Positions 24,985 to 37,693 are shown, numbered from the stretch's first letter. The stretch is 64,000 nucleotides of DNA from Sinonovacula constricta (GCA_007844125.1 CM017565.1:15240730-15304729), one strand, 5' to 3'. Made by a program: numbers and translations. The notes: generated from the sequence alone by a model not told the origin.

Positions 24985-25255
24985 AAGGGCTCTGTTACCT
25001 CATGCGAGAGCTTGGCTTATCGGTCATCAAGTATTTTAATGGTATTTACGAGCAAGGTTCGAGCACAAAGAGTGTCTCACTTTGTGATTTAGATCAGTTT
25101 CTCGACTGACTTAAGGTCAAGGTAACGAGGCTGTTTACAATTACCATGGCACATTTTTATAGCTTTGGAGCAAATAAGCAATGTCACTGTTCACAGAGGT
25201 GGAAATATAAGCGCTTCAAACCAGCCTCGCTGCTGGGTTAACTCTCTAGCGATGT
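24985..25255 (+). repeat. dispersed repeat R, copy 2
   Basis: Matches 20294-20563 over its whole length with scattered substitutions. Unlike copy 1 it runs directly into a 5S-rRNA-like segment. Confidence 0.75.
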
Positions 25256-25345
25256 GGTTTAAGCGGCTTCCAAAGTTGCGCGGTTAAACAACGGTTACCG
25301 TGGCCGGTGTACGAATGGGTGACCGTAGGGGAGCGCCAGTCTGCG
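25256..25345 (+). repeat. 5S-rRNA-like segment
   Basis: Contains GTTAAACAACG followed by TGGCCGG and GAATGGGTGACCGTAGGGGA. Eukaryotic 5S rRNA has GTTAAGCAACG, a GGTC-CGGTC stretch and GATGGGTGACCGCCTGGGAA in the same order; these are the A-box and C-box parts of its internal promoter. It is diverged and incomplete, so it is a 5S-derived repeat (SINE3-like) or pseudogene, not a working 5S gene. A chance resemblance is possible. Confidence 0.4.
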
Positions 25346-26029
25346 TTACATAGCCATCAATGTTTGGGTTGCGAAAATATGCGAAATAAATTAAACAATT
25401 AATCCGTAACCATTTATTGAAAATGATGATGTAAGAAGTCCCCTTATGAACGTTGTGCAGATATCTATGGACATAACATAAATACAGAAGACGGATGCAA
25501 ACGTGCTGACATGTACGCCTCGTTTACTGTGATTTTTTATAGGAGCAATTCATCAGACCTTACAAACACTTAATGACGCGTCAACTTAATGTTTCTCTAT
25601 GCATTTCTAAATGCGAATACATTCCCTCGGGAGAGGTATAGACAACACTCTCTAATGATTAATTACAGAAAGCTATTAAGAAACTATTTATAACTTAGAA
25701 ATTGATAATACAAACACTCGCGTGTATTAAAATTCTACATCTCAATTCTAAAATACACATTATTTCAATGTTTTGTTTTGCAAAACAAAAAGATTTAACG
25801 CTTAAAATCGCTGTGTAGAGTAAATGCACTCGCGTCATACCTACATGTACATTTATATAAAAGTTGCGTATTGCCAGACTACCAACCAACATAGCAATGC
25901 ATGTGGTTTTAAACCTATATGGCAAATATCAAGCCAAATATTAAAAACAACAACATAACAACCAAACAAACAACAACAAAAACAACAACAAACATAACAA
26001 AAATTCAAGTATAGAACATAAACGAGCAT

Positions 26030-27160
26030 GACGCTAGTTTATTGCCCAATTAGACTAAAATTAATCCTGTTTATCGTTAGTCTTTTGTTTATCACGTGAA
26101 AGTAACACAACCAGCGTCTCTAATTTTAAAGCATGTCATTAGAGTTGCCAAAAATGTGTCATCACCTCGCTACCGACATTCATGAAATACCAAAGGTGCC
26201 TGATCTTTGTTCGTTTTACCAACACGTAATAAATTTTAATATAACTGATTGGTGGCATGGTTTGGAATTTCAGTTGTGTCAGTTATGCAAATATCAGCAA
26301 TAGAAAAATGCATAAAATGTAGATAAAGAAATTTATACGTGACCGACTTTTAACTCCACTGACTCGCTGAGCTATTTCTGCGTGGGTTCGAGTTTCGGTC
26401 AGGGCCAAAGACTGAATGGAGAGACGTCTTCCAGCTGACTTGCGATGAGCTTGTGCTCCTACGCTTTGTCTAGAGGTTTCATTCGTCAAAAAAGCAATCA
26501 TACCGTGTTTAATAAGTAATTATAGTAACAAATAAATGTAATTATATCATGATTATTATTATCTATAATTTTTGGATATGAACACACGCTACATTTCTTT
26601 AATATTGTTTTCTAGTTGTTTTGGCTACATAGTTTACCTACACAATAAAATTGCTTTTAAAGTAGTACGCATTGTGTTCGTGGATCGTACAGTTCGAGAA
26701 AGACACTTATATTGCAACATTGGTAGAGAATACACGAAGCATGATACTAAGTGTTTGCCAATTAGACTTCAAGTTTTTTATGTACAAACTATTTTATTAA
26801 TCTATACTTCTTTCGAAATAGTTCTCCTAGAAGTTCATAAATGCGCTTACTATCTAAAGCTCAGACTTGAAACAAGAGAATAGAGACGCCACAACACTGC
26901 AAGGCAGATGGGGAATAAACAACAGCATGGGCCTAGTTTATTGCCCAATTAGTCAGAAGTTGATCTCGGTTTACCGTTTGTTTTGGTTCAGCATTCGAGC
27001 ACGTGAAAGTAACAGAACCAGAATCTTTAGTTTCAGAGGATGCCACTTCGGCTGCCAAAAATGTGTCATCGTACCGTTACTGGCATTTAAATACCGAAAG
27101 TGTCTGATGTTTATAATCGCATATTTCATTTTAACAACACGCAATAAATTTTAATCCTCT
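26030..27160 (+). repeat. local direct duplication, period about 905 bp
   Basis: About 230 bp at 26030-26260 match 26935-27160: TAGTTTATTGCCCAATTAG, CACGTGAAAGTAACA-AACCAG, GCCAAAAATGTGTCATC and AATAAATTTTAAT occur in order in both. Between them lie the SINE fragment at 26340 and unremarkable sequence. The frame at 26867-27154 is the second copy of this repeat, not a gene. Confidence 0.7.
26340..26480 (+). repeat. tRNA-derived SINE of type S2, 5' part
   Basis: Has a B-box-like GGGTTCGAGTTTCGGTC and the S2 body start (GACTGAATGGAGAGACGTC, TTCCAGCTGACTTGCG) shared with 62698 and with the two copies at 52722 and 58583. It breaks off before the S2 tail. Confidence 0.55.
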
Positions 27161-27734
27161 AGATTAAAGGCATGCATTGAAATGCCAGATGTGCCGATTA
27201 TGCACTATTCCTTGATTTTACCGTAGAAAGATGTACGGAACCAGCAAACGAGAAATGTTTCTGCACAAACAGACAAGACGTCAGTATTAATTTGTTGCTA
27301 ACCTCAGTGGTTTATAGTCAAGATACGAAATACATGTTGTCAAGATCTATGTTACTGCATTTAAATAATACCATTCATTTCTATCAGAATCCTTTCGTTT
27401 ACAAAATAAAGTTATACTTATTGCTAAAGTCAGGACCGTCTGCAGAATACATTATTGTTTAAAATAGTATTGCTTATATTTTAGTGAGTTTTGAATTTCT
27501 GTATACTTTATTTATAAACGATTGCATCGAATGCACATATAACTCAAAGATAGTGTTTTAATTAAGTATAAAAAAGTAAAATATCGCCATTTTTAGCATA
27601 TAACTTCTTTCAAGAACTCTATCGAAAAAGAGTTAACCTCAAAATATTCCAGTAGAACATGACGGTGTTAAATACATCCTTTTTAATATGCTTTTTTGTG
27701 CCAGGAAAATGTCTTCGCTGTTATTATTTGTGAA

Positions 27735-30125
27735 TTCATAGAATTACCGACATACATAAAGGTAAATAACGGATTTATGAGAAATATATCAGTGGGAACT
27801 GCATTCAATGAAACAAATGTCACAATGAGAAACCATACCAGACCTGCATTTATTATAATTATAGGATTTGATTTATCAATTTGATTTATCAATTAATATA
27901 TGTTATCTCTGACGTATCGCCAATTGTTATGGCGCTTGTTCAATAAGTTAATGATTAATAGACATTTAAAATCTGCAAAAAATACTTCAACATTGCCAGT
28001 TTCATTAACCTTTTAGAACCATTAATTTTATATCAGGACCAAGCATTTTAGATCAGTCCTGCTAAAGTTCATAATGGGGTTAAGGCCAGCTATTATCCGG
28101 GAAATCTGAGTAGAACTAACAAGATACTGATTATAAACAGATTATAAACAGGGCCTTTGCTTTTTGATAAAACCCCTCCTACTCATATGTATTATAGAGT
28201 CTTCTCGCAATGTCATGAAAATAGTGTGCAACTATAAGGGCGGTAACTGGTTGTGGCTTTTGCCAATATGTGAACCAGTTATTTCCCTTGTCACCCAATT
28301 TATCCCTGATCCCTCTTATTTTATAATAGAAAAATAATAATGTAAGTTAGTTTTATACACATAAGATCAGTTAATTTTTGTGAAATTCTATAATTGTCTA
28401 TAAACTGTTTTACTGGTTAAAGGAATTTATCTGTACGGAAGTGAACTGTAGAAAATCGGCAAAGAAATATTGCCAGAATGTGCAAGCATGCCAAATACGT
28501 GCAGTTATTAGTTTTGATTTTTGCCTATTATATCATCATATACTGTTTCCTCAACGATTTATCCTCAATTTACCATCAATTATAAGATAATTTTTGCTAT
28601 TAGTTAAGAATTCGCAGACTGTTAAACTATGTAAGAAAATATGGCATCTTTCAAAGCAGTTATTTTGTGATCAATTTTTATCTGAAAATAATTTGAACGT
28701 TTTAGCATTTATGTATTAACAGTCTACGGTCCTTTTACAAGCTTAAACTAGAAAAAGATGTAACGGGTTACGAATTTTTATCAACATGAGCACGCACACG
28801 TTATTTCCTTATCATTTCCCATTACGATATAGACCATTGTCTTACTACTAATTTTGTTGTTGTTTTTTTCTTATGAATACACACTCATCACCAGTAAAAC
28901 AAAATTATTATTATTTCTTACTGAAAGTCATTTATGAAACAAAAATGTTTTATTTACACATACATTAAAATCAGTATGAGTTCGCGAATTCGTAGAATGA
29001 CCCACATAACTAAAAATAATTAACTGGTTTATGAATAAAACTTAAAAGGCAGAAAACACGACAACCTGAAAGCATACCAGACCTGTGTTTTTAAATGTTT
29101 GATTAATGTCTATCATATTTGCACATAAATATTTATGCAAGTACCGTCTCAACGATTTATCATTAAATTATCATCAAGTATGAGGGCATTAATGTTATGG
29201 GTTAGGAATTCGTAGACTTTTAATGATAGGAAAGTGTGGCAAATAAATGGCAATGTTAGGACCAGTAATGTGGCGATTTTAGAAATATTTTATAATGATT
29301 TGAACGTATGAGAACTAATGTATTAACAGTCTGCATTGTGGTCAAATCTGTAAATGGTCATGGTTTTATGTCAATGTGGGCATTTCCCTTTGCACGTCAT
29401 TATACATGTAAAAAGGCACTACTGCACGTCATTATACACTTGAAACGCACTATTTCCCTTTGCACGTTATTATACATGTGAAACACACTACTGCACGTCA
29501 TTATACACGTGAAACACACTATTGCACGTCATTATACATGTGAAACACACTATTTTCCTATGCACGTCATTATACAAGTGAAACGCACTATTTCTCTTTG
29601 CACGTCATTATACATGTGAAACGCACTATTTCCCTTTGCACGTCATTATACATGTGAAATGCACTATTTTCCTATGCACGTCATTATACCCGTGAAACAC
29701 ACTTCTAAATCATGGCTGCCTCATCTAGTGTTCAAAATAGGGAACACTTTATTATGTTAAATAATAGGGTATTACGGTCTTTTTTACAAAAGTTTGTTAT
29801 ATTTATTAATTATGTGCAAATAAACTTCAGAAAATTTAACAAGAATTATATCTAGAATTGTTTGTTGATACTTTTGATGGCCGTCTATCCAATATACATA
29901 ATCATATTTCTGTAACTCGACCGATTACCTTCAAAATAAAACTCAGTTATAATACCATTGTCGTTATGGGTTTTGAATCCGTAGCATGTTATAATATATA
30001 GCATGGCAACTCAGATCAATAATAGACGGCTTTCTTAAATGAAAATATATAACAACGGTAGGGGCGGTAACTGGTTATGACGATGCTAACATAATGTGTA
30101 CCAGTTATTTCCCATTGCACGGCCT
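27735..30125 (+). repeat. diverged tandem repeats of about 0.6-1.25 kb
   Basis: Several blocks recur in order. GAATTCATAGAATTACC to CATACCAGACCTGCATTTA (27735-27855) recurs at 28985-29095. The block near 28560-28730 (ATTTATCCTCAATTTACCAT, GTTAAGAATTCGCAGAC, GTATTAACAGTCTACGG) recurs near 29155-29335, and its first part near 29920-30000. A hairpin-forming box at 28244-28281 recurs at 30068-30107. I read this as an old, worn satellite-like block inside intron 2. Confidence 0.6.
29381..29704 (+). repeat. minisatellite, units of about 30-38 bp
   Basis: Around ten units of the form GCACGTCATTATACATGTGAA plus ACGCACTATTTCCCTTT, with some units lacking the TTCCCTTT part. The unit resembles the end of the longer repeats around it (ATTTCCCTTTGCACG), so it probably grew from one of them. 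Confidence 0.85.
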
Positions 30126-30661
30126 TATAGTACGCCATTACTGACTCGTTGGTCCACCTTGTTAAAAAAGGAAACGATTAATTATATTTAACACGGGGGT
30201 AAATGTTTCTTTAATGTTAAATTAGCTTCATTATATTTATGTTATTCATTACGATAAGTGATTATTCGTGATTTGTAATCTAAATAATTCCTTAAGTATG
30301 TCTTGCCATTTTATCAACACACTACATCCGTAGTTTTACATATGCATTATCCAAACGTTATACACTAAATACAAAGTAATCAACTCATTTCCTCCTAATT
30401 TATGTATAACATCACCGTCTTTTGCTAATAAGATCCACGTCTTTACATTAAAAATGAAGTTTTACTAACGGATTGCACAAGTTAATTGTGCAATAAAGTA
30501 CATATTCTGAACAAATAAAATGTCATTTTGACATTATAATTATCACCGAACAAAAAGACGGCAAGTGTTTAATTTAGGTTCAATATCTTGTTGCTTGACC
30601 CTTTCTGTCATTCTGTTACACGAATTATATATGGGTTGTAAATATATAAACCGCCTACCTT

Positions 30662-30687
30662 TTATTATTATTATTATTATAATTATA

Positions 30688-30750
<63 letters not shown>

Positions 30751-30766
30751 ATTATTATTATTATTA
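30662..30766 (+). repeat. (TTA)n microsatellite
   Basis: About 105 bp of TTA/ATT units with a few TTATAA interruptions. It creates spurious poly-isoleucine frames on both strands. Confidence 0.95.
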
Positions 30767-31163
30767 TGTTAATTATTTTTGTCATTATTGTTATTATTTC
30801 CTGTTGTTTTTTCTCTGAGTTTTCGTTTGAGATATTAACGTCCATACGTGTATTATTATAAAATCTATAACATGTCTTCCTAACATTTGTATTTTTAAAC
30901 GGTAAGGTTTACATATAACAATTCTTGAACTATTTTTTGAATGCACTTTATTCTCTGAAAAGCTAATTGTAAAATATCCTTCTCTGTAACGACATTTTGC
31001 AAACTGTTTGGATATTTGGATGTTTGGATGTTTGAAATAGATTTTTGCTTACGCATTGGTTTTGTCCGTTAGATATGAAATTTTGCAAGTTTGACATATA
31101 TTGATAGAGAAAAATGTGCGTATCTACAAATGACTAAAGGTTCCAGCTGGGAAAGGCTCCTTT

Positions 31164-31430
31164 TATGGTGGTATCTGACAGTTCGTTTATATTTAATGCT
31201 TGTAACAACATCTTACCCCTGTTCTGGGGAATTTGTACATAATTCAACTTTAATTGAAGCAAGTAGTGACATTACCTCAATAGTTAAACAGTAAAAGTCG
31301 TGAAATATATCGCTTTAAATGTTCATTGCTTCCGAATCTATAAATAAGCACGAATGGGGATTTTTTATAAAAATAGATATCGACGTCACAACGATTTACC
31401 CGAATGATTATATTGCTACGGAACCAGGGT
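31164..31430 (-). mobile_element. TTAA-type MITE, copy 3, partial and inverted
   Basis: On the + strand it begins TGGTGGTATCTGACAGTT, the terminal repeat of the family. It then runs backward through the family: CATCTTACCCCTGTTCTGGG, the complement of the AAAGTATGAG area, and GCACGAATGGGGATTTTTTA with ATCGACGTCACAACG matching the complement of copy 2 near 21810-21860. The far end is not recognisable, so it is truncated or worn. It ends about 260 bp before exon 3. Confidence 0.65.
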
Positions 31431-31630
31431 AATGTTGTCTAAAATAAATTAACCTCTTTAATTCCCCTTTTTATTTTAAAATACCGATAATCGTTTAATT
31501 AAAAACGATAGCGTTTATTTGTGCACAATAATAAAATCGTGTCTTCTTGTGTTAAACGTGTACTTTATTTAAGAGTGTTGTGTGTATGGTATCAAGGATA
31601 CATGTCTAGCTATTAAGGAACATTAATTAA

Positions 31631-31635
<5 letters not shown>

Positions 31636-31670
<35 letters not shown>
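31636..31670 (+). repeat. (TA)n tract beside the exon 3 acceptor
   Basis: 35 bp of pure TA ending 21 bp before the first base of exon 3, so it occupies the usual branch-point zone. Confidence 0.95.
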
Positions 31671-31676
<6 letters not shown>

Positions 31677-31691
31677 TTGTTTGTTTTTCAG

Positions 31692-31805
31692 AGGGTAAAG
31701 TGGAGGTGTCGAAGGGAAACGTAAAGCTGTGTACGATGGGCCCAGAGAAAGTGTTTGGGGAACTCGCTATCCTGTACAACTGTACCCGCACAGCCACTGT
31801 CAAAG
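31692..31805 (+). CDS. prkg1: cGMP-dependent protein kinase, exon 3 (phosphate-binding cassette of cGMP site A)
   Basis: Acceptor TTTGTTTTTCAG ends at 31691; 114 nt, phase 1 in and phase 1 out, before a GTATGA donor. With one base from exon 2 it reads [20 protein letters not shown] and continues [18 protein letters not shown]. This holds the phosphate-binding cassette of cyclic-nucleotide-binding domain A: FGELA with the glutamate that binds the ribose, the arginine that binds the cyclic phosphate, and the Thr of RTAT that favours cGMP over cAMP in this family. Every key residue is present. The match to animal PRKG1-type kinases is near-identical in this stretch, and GC content is well above the intron. 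Confidence 0.96.
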
Positions 31806-34800
31806 GTATGATTTACAGCTTCTTCTTGACGTCATAATTAAAATACGAGTTCTGTGACGTCATTATTAAAATGATAACTCTGATCACTAGATTATATGTG
31901 GACAACCTGCCTTTAAAATATTGTGTTGTCTAAGCCGTCTAAACAAGTTAACGTCGCGACAAATTCTACGTTACTTATAAATTGTTTTTGTAGTTTTAAA
32001 TAGTTTAGAACTTTTATTATCCAAATGGGTGCAAATATTCCTTAGATATATTACATGACATATATAATGGCTCTTTGTCCATACTTGTTAACATTATTTC
32101 AGATGAATCCATATTTTTTGTATATATAATATATACAATATTTTAGTGCTAGGGAGTTCTAAAATACTTCGGTCGAATACCCGAAATGTTCCGATTAGTT
32201 ACGTAAGCGTTTGTGTTATCTCGTTACCCTCGTTTACCTCCGTTCGTGACCCTTAATTCGTAAATAACAATGGCGGACGAATGCAGGCAGGCTCGAAAGA
32301 GCGGAAGACCATTATGTGACTTTAAACAATTTGAAGTTTTCTGACACAGAAAAAACAACACTGTATATGAGATCTGACATGTCAAATGATCTTGTTTATG
32401 ACAACAAATGTGAGGATATTTTCTGCCGATGAGTAAAATTAAATATAGTATTCAGTTAATGGTTAGAACAAAATGGGAACTGTGCAATTTCCATATATGA
32501 AGTTGGTGTTTTTATGTTGTTTTTTGTTTTTGTTTTTTTGAAAAATATTTTTTTTGCATTCTTTACATTTACAATCTACGAATAGATGTAACTTATATGA
32601 ATACATATGTAACTGAAAATATTTAAGTGAGCAATTTTTAGTTATTTTAAATATAAAATTGAAAAAGAAAACATTTAAAGAAGCAGTCTGTGAAACATAA
32701 GCACGGAGCTTGAATACCCTAAAGATAATTGCAAAGGGAGGCAACTACCAGCACATTAATGTTGAGATCAGTCAGAGTCACTTCCCTCTGAGATGTTTTC
32801 TCGCTCATTTTAAGACGCACATCGGTTCTCTTTTTCCCCCCATACTGTACTTTACGGCTATCAATTGTTTACACTCTTGTTGTAACTTGCATTTACTGCA
32901 GTAGGATAATTAGCTTGACATCCTAGAGTTTATGCGATTTTATCGTAAGTTTATCAGTGACAGGTAGGGACATTTTCGGTTGGGTTTTTGTCGGCACCAG
33001 GCTAGATGTTGTCTGATTATACGGTGCATGTATAGAAGTATTATGGATCAAGATACTGTCTTGCCGGTTTCAAGCATTAAACAGTCAGATGTAGACACAA
33101 GCGGGATCTGTCTTAAATACCTTGAGCAGAAGAAGTTTAAATGTCGTAAATAATTTCTGCACAAGTGCTTACGCAGTTAAAGGAAAGTGAAGAAATAAAA
33201 CGCAATATAAAATCTTTATTTTTTTATGGTTAACTATTGAAAATGATACTTAAATTTTCGTCTTTATGAATCATCAGTAAATGAAATACACTTTTAGGAA
33301 TTTGCAAAGTACAAAGTAATCAATAGCAACAAAAATAAAGCATGAAATAAAATGAATGCGCAGATTTGGAACATTTTATTTCTAGCGGGCTCTTTTGTAA
33401 TAAATCTGTAAAGGAACTTAATAATTATTCTATAATTGTAATCATTAATCAATTATCATTTCGCATAAAATGCAGCTAACTTAAGAAAATCAGTGCAAAA
33501 TTTAACAACACATATTATGCATGGTATGGAATTTTGAAGTACAAAGTTCAATATAAAACTTGGAATTCTTTGGAATATTATTTGCACATACAGTTATAAT
33601 TGTACAGTGTGGCGGTCGTAAAGGATCTCTCCGTGTTTACAATATATGTATTTCATGTATTTTTTTCTACTTTAATTCCATCTACCCATGAATCACAATG
33701 TTATAACCATTCGCATTATTTTCTCTGGTAATTTTGTCATTGATTGATATATATATATATTTTAACCAAATCAAGAAATTTGTTTAGATGTTTTTACAAA
33801 AATAATACTTATCCCCTCATCCAATGTGGACGTTGTTTTAAATCACGTCAAGACTTCCTTGTAAATTACGTCATAAATTATCTTTAAGTATACCATCCTA
33901 ATTAAACCAATACATGTTGATCTGTTGTCTTTTCACTGCATTCCTTTGAGAAACCCCTCAGCAAGTGCGAGGTTAGAGCACTATAAAACCGGGTTAAGGA
34001 CATCAGTCGGCCCTTTTTTCAACTTACTGTTCTAAGGTGGCAGCCAGGTGTTTGGTTTGCTGTATTATACATGTATATTATGTCCTCTCGCAGTTTTATT
34101 GTAATTTTTATATTAAACTGGTACCTGAATGCATTTGTCATGTGTCTTTTCAAATTTTATTGTAAATTGAAATGTTATTTTTCTATTATGCAAATGCATA
34201 ATTAATAAAATACAGAAATAAAGTACACGAAGTAAATCCGATCAATGTATTTTGTGTTTCTAATTCAATCAGTGCCTTGCTGCATATATCGTTCAATCTT
34301 TAGTTAAATCTTTGAACTACTTGGCCCGGATGTATTTTAAATCCAAGACCACCCAAAATTAAAAACCTCATAACATTATCTGTAAGTAAACTGAGATAGT
34401 TGATGATCATTTACGACTGAGCTAGACGCATAAGATATCCGCCTTATACCTTATTGCGCTAAAATTGTTCATTGCCCCACAAAATCTCATTCAACTAGAT
34501 GTAAAATTAACAAGGTACATGTTTAGAAATATGACAGCAAATAACCTAACTAATAATCAGATAACTCCACTTATTCCTTTGATCAGGATCTACACATTCT
34601 GCATAGATTTTTATAAAACTGTACTTAGCAGGTTAAGCGTTGTAACGAGACATTATTACGTCCCGCCCTAGAAATAGGGGTGATATGAAAGCTATTAAAA
34701 GTGGCCGAAACCTGCCTTGCGTTGAAATCCCTCCACCCAAAGTGCCGTTATTCTTGGCCATCAAACCCGAGTAAAATTGTTACTAGATTGTAAAAAACGC

Positions 34801-36197
34801 CCAGTTTCACACTTTATGATACAAATATAAACTGTTATATACACATATTTTTCCCAGCAACTGATAATTACAATAAAATGACACTTATTATAGGGTCTTG
34901 CAGTTACCGGGAAGATATAACGATAAAATGATGTTAGTTTTCATCGCGACTAAAGCAAGAACGCTGTATCCAGTTTAAAAGAACTTCATTGATAAGTTGT
35001 TTTTCAAATGTCTTCAACTTTAGACACCGTGCCTAACGATTCAGTGCAAAAGTTAAATGCGTCGCATTTATCAAAACTTGCATTTTTATATGCAGTATTT
35101 TGGTAAACGACGTTGAATAATAGAATAATCTTTGCTCGACAGATTGAATTAACAAACGACCCTTCAAAATATTGTATTGTCTATAGGTTGCGAAACTTAA
35201 ACTACAATGTGTATTTAAGTTCTTTTAGGCTTTAACAATCTTGTGTTTCTGCAAAGTGCGCATACAGTAATTTACAAAATATGCACATGCCAGTTATAAA
35301 AAAAAAACATTGTTAAATTAAGGAAATATCTGTCGCCTGTGACATAGTTGTTAGAGCCGACGAATTATTGTTAATGGCTCATATCTCGCATGGATACAAG
35401 TCCACATAGTAAATGATTTCTTCTGTGGAGCTCCGGTGATTTTTCCCAGACCCAAATATATACCAAAATAGGTAGAAGTAATTGTTTGAGTCGCTGTGAT
35501 GTCTTGCTTACAACTACACATATTTAAGCAAAAATTAAATCGCATTTTTATTGAATGACTGCCTGCCATTGCAAAGAGCAAGCTATTGTAGCCAAAGAAA
35601 CATTTACACCGTTCTTAGTTACTCCTCAAAAGTCTCCAACTGCAAATTCCCTTGTATTAAATCTTGATTTAACGACCTCTCTGTGTATAGATGGTAACCA
35701 TGTGATGTCAAGACAGTTTAAGGCAGCCATTGTTGAAGGCAGAAGGCAGAAGCTAATGCAGGCCGAAATTTGGAAATATGTGCTGTATTAAACTCGCTAC
35801 TGTTTTTATTTTCAGTCTATTTTACTGAACTTTATACCAAATTTAACAGCTTTTATGAAGTATTTTAAATATCAAAACTATATTTTGATAGTTTAAAAGG
35901 TTATAAATACAACCCAAAAAGATACACTGATAATTTTATTTAAAGATGAGCCAATAATTATATTGATTTCTGCGTAATAATTCTTTGTGCATTAATCAAT
36001 TTTAAAAAATATGAATTTCAAGAGCTTTCCAATAGTATAAAGCTTTTAAGTTTTGGACCACAAATGAAGAAATTAAATTACAAGAAAATAAAATTAACGC
36101 TTCTATACAATTCATCTGGAAATCCCTTGAATTTGCCATCAAAGATGGCTGCCGAAATAAGGGATCTTGGGACTGATGTGGGAACTATCTATTGCAG
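31806..36197. other. intron 3, no further gene seen
   Basis: AT-rich intron with an F1 core at 33917-34065, a short TA tract near 33750 and no visible exon. A brief frame at 32271 (ATGGCGGACGAATGC) stays open for only about 24 codons and looks like part of a dispersed repeat. Confidence 0.45.
33917..34065 (+). repeat. F1 dispersed repeat, head and core only
   Basis: Begins TTGATCTGTTGTCTTTTCAC, then GAGAAACCCCTCAGCAAGTG, GCGAGGTTAGAGCACTATAA and the CAGTCGG box; similarity fades after about 34065, so the usual tail is missing or replaced. Confidence 0.65.
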
Positions 36198-36303
36198 CCA
36201 TTGCGAAAAGCAAGTTGTGGGCTATAGACAGACCAAGTTTCCAGAGTATCATGATGAGATCCGGTCTGATCAAACAGATGGAGCACACAGACTTCCTCAA
36301 ATG
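36198..36303 (+). CDS. prkg1: cGMP-dependent protein kinase, exon 4 (end of cGMP-binding domain A)
   Basis: Acceptor ACTATCTATTGCAG ends at 36197; 106 nt, entered in phase 1 and left in phase 2 at a GTGAGT donor. It reads AIAKSKLWAIDRPSFQSIMM then RSGLIKQMEHTDFLK, with two bases left over. This matches the segment of PRKG1-type kinases that follows TATVK (KLWAIDR, FQ-IMMR, GLIK) and spans the last strand and the hinge helices that link cGMP site A to site B. Length and spacing match the family exactly after splicing to exon 3. The next exon should begin site B (VPTF-type sequence); I did not find it within the window. Confidence 0.95.
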
Positions 36304-37547
36304 GTGAGTTCAAAACATTGGTCCTTCTGTCATCCATCGTAATAAGTTGCTGTAGCCTCAGATCACACATAATTCCTACTTACTGCTTTATATAGTATAA
36401 ATTGTTTATAAGGGGACGCAATACTTACTATATACATTACAATAATTTAAACCCCTATTTAGTATATTTGGTATTAATTAAAGTTAGAGGCGAAATAGTA
36501 TGATCACTGTAGAAACATTTATTTAAAATAATTTTGTGACATTTTCCATTAATGCGAACACTTTATACGGTTACATTCATATATTATCACATCATGGAGT
36601 ATAATTTGAATAATTCGTAAAAAGATAAGCGAATTGATGCTACAATAAGAATACCTTTATAAAATATATACAAATACAAACATGCATTAAAGATAGCGTA
36701 CACATTTTTTTCATTAACAATTCACATGTTCCAGCGTCATTAGTAATCAGTACATGCTTACCTCCACATGCAATCACCCTGATCAAAAACTACATCAAGT
36801 GTTCAGTTTATAACAATTAAAACCTAGTTTTTTGGTGTGTTTTTTTTTGTTACATCGCACAGACACAGATAAACAAATAAATAAATTAATAAATAAAAAA
36901 TAAACTAACCATCATAATGGTAAGACGTCAACATTGATTCCAATAGGCCTTTTATAGCTTATGCTTGTACATTGTAATTAATTTGGGCTGAAAATTAGGC
37001 CCAGAAGGCCCGTTCTCATAGTAATGATCAGCAATACGTTCAGTATTTGCTGAGATATATAGCGATATAGTCTTGATCTAATTCTTTAATGTACGCAGTT
37101 TGGCCGTTTGTGGTTTCCTATCTTTAATGCACTGCTACTCACTTGTTTTAGTCTCAACTCATAATGAAACTTGCACTGAGAGATATCATGTTAAACATGT
37201 TACAGGCGATATGAGGTGCTTGTACTCTTAACAATTTTGAAGATAACCGAATCTGTGCATTTTTCTTTAGGTGCGCCAATGTTTACCGCTGTTTTTTCTA
37301 TTGATGATAAAAAGAAAATTGTGATATCTGACGATATTTGTGTTTATAAGACTGCAAAGAGTGTCTTATCTTTAAGAAAAGGAATTTAACATAAATCGTG
37401 CAACCATACCCAGAGGTTAAGATAGCATTCGGATAATTGGTATATTGTGTGTCACACCCATGTTTCTGTTTTTACGTAAAAGTGTATTGACAAAATGTTA
37501 GCAATTCTTCAGCTATCTAAAACCGTTTACTTTAAAATCAGTGTGAA
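36304..37547. other. start of the last intron, nothing recognised
   Basis: AT-rich sequence after the exon 4 donor without visible exon or repeat. The intron runs to the end of the window, over 27 kb. Confidence 0.45.
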
Positions 37548-37573
37548 TGATGATGATGATGATGATCATGATG

Positions 37574-37617
<44 letters not shown>

Positions 37618-37649
37618 GACGACGATGACGATGATGATGATGATGATGA

Positions 37650-37693
<44 letters not shown>

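Noticed and set aside
29381..29704. Regular repeats that could suggest a CRISPR array
   Set aside because: Units vary in length, there are no unique spacers of constant size, and the sequence is an animal intron.
30543..30861. Poly-isoleucine frames on both strands
   Set aside because: (TTA)n microsatellite.
32271..32345. Short frame starting ATGGCGGACGAATGC as a possible first exon
   Set aside because: Only about 24 codons before a stop, no donor with continuing frame, and the surroundings look like a dispersed repeat.
36064..36342. 92-residue frame overlapping exon 4
   Set aside because: It is in a different frame from the conserved KLWAIDR reading, which is framed by proper splice sites and matches the kinase family.
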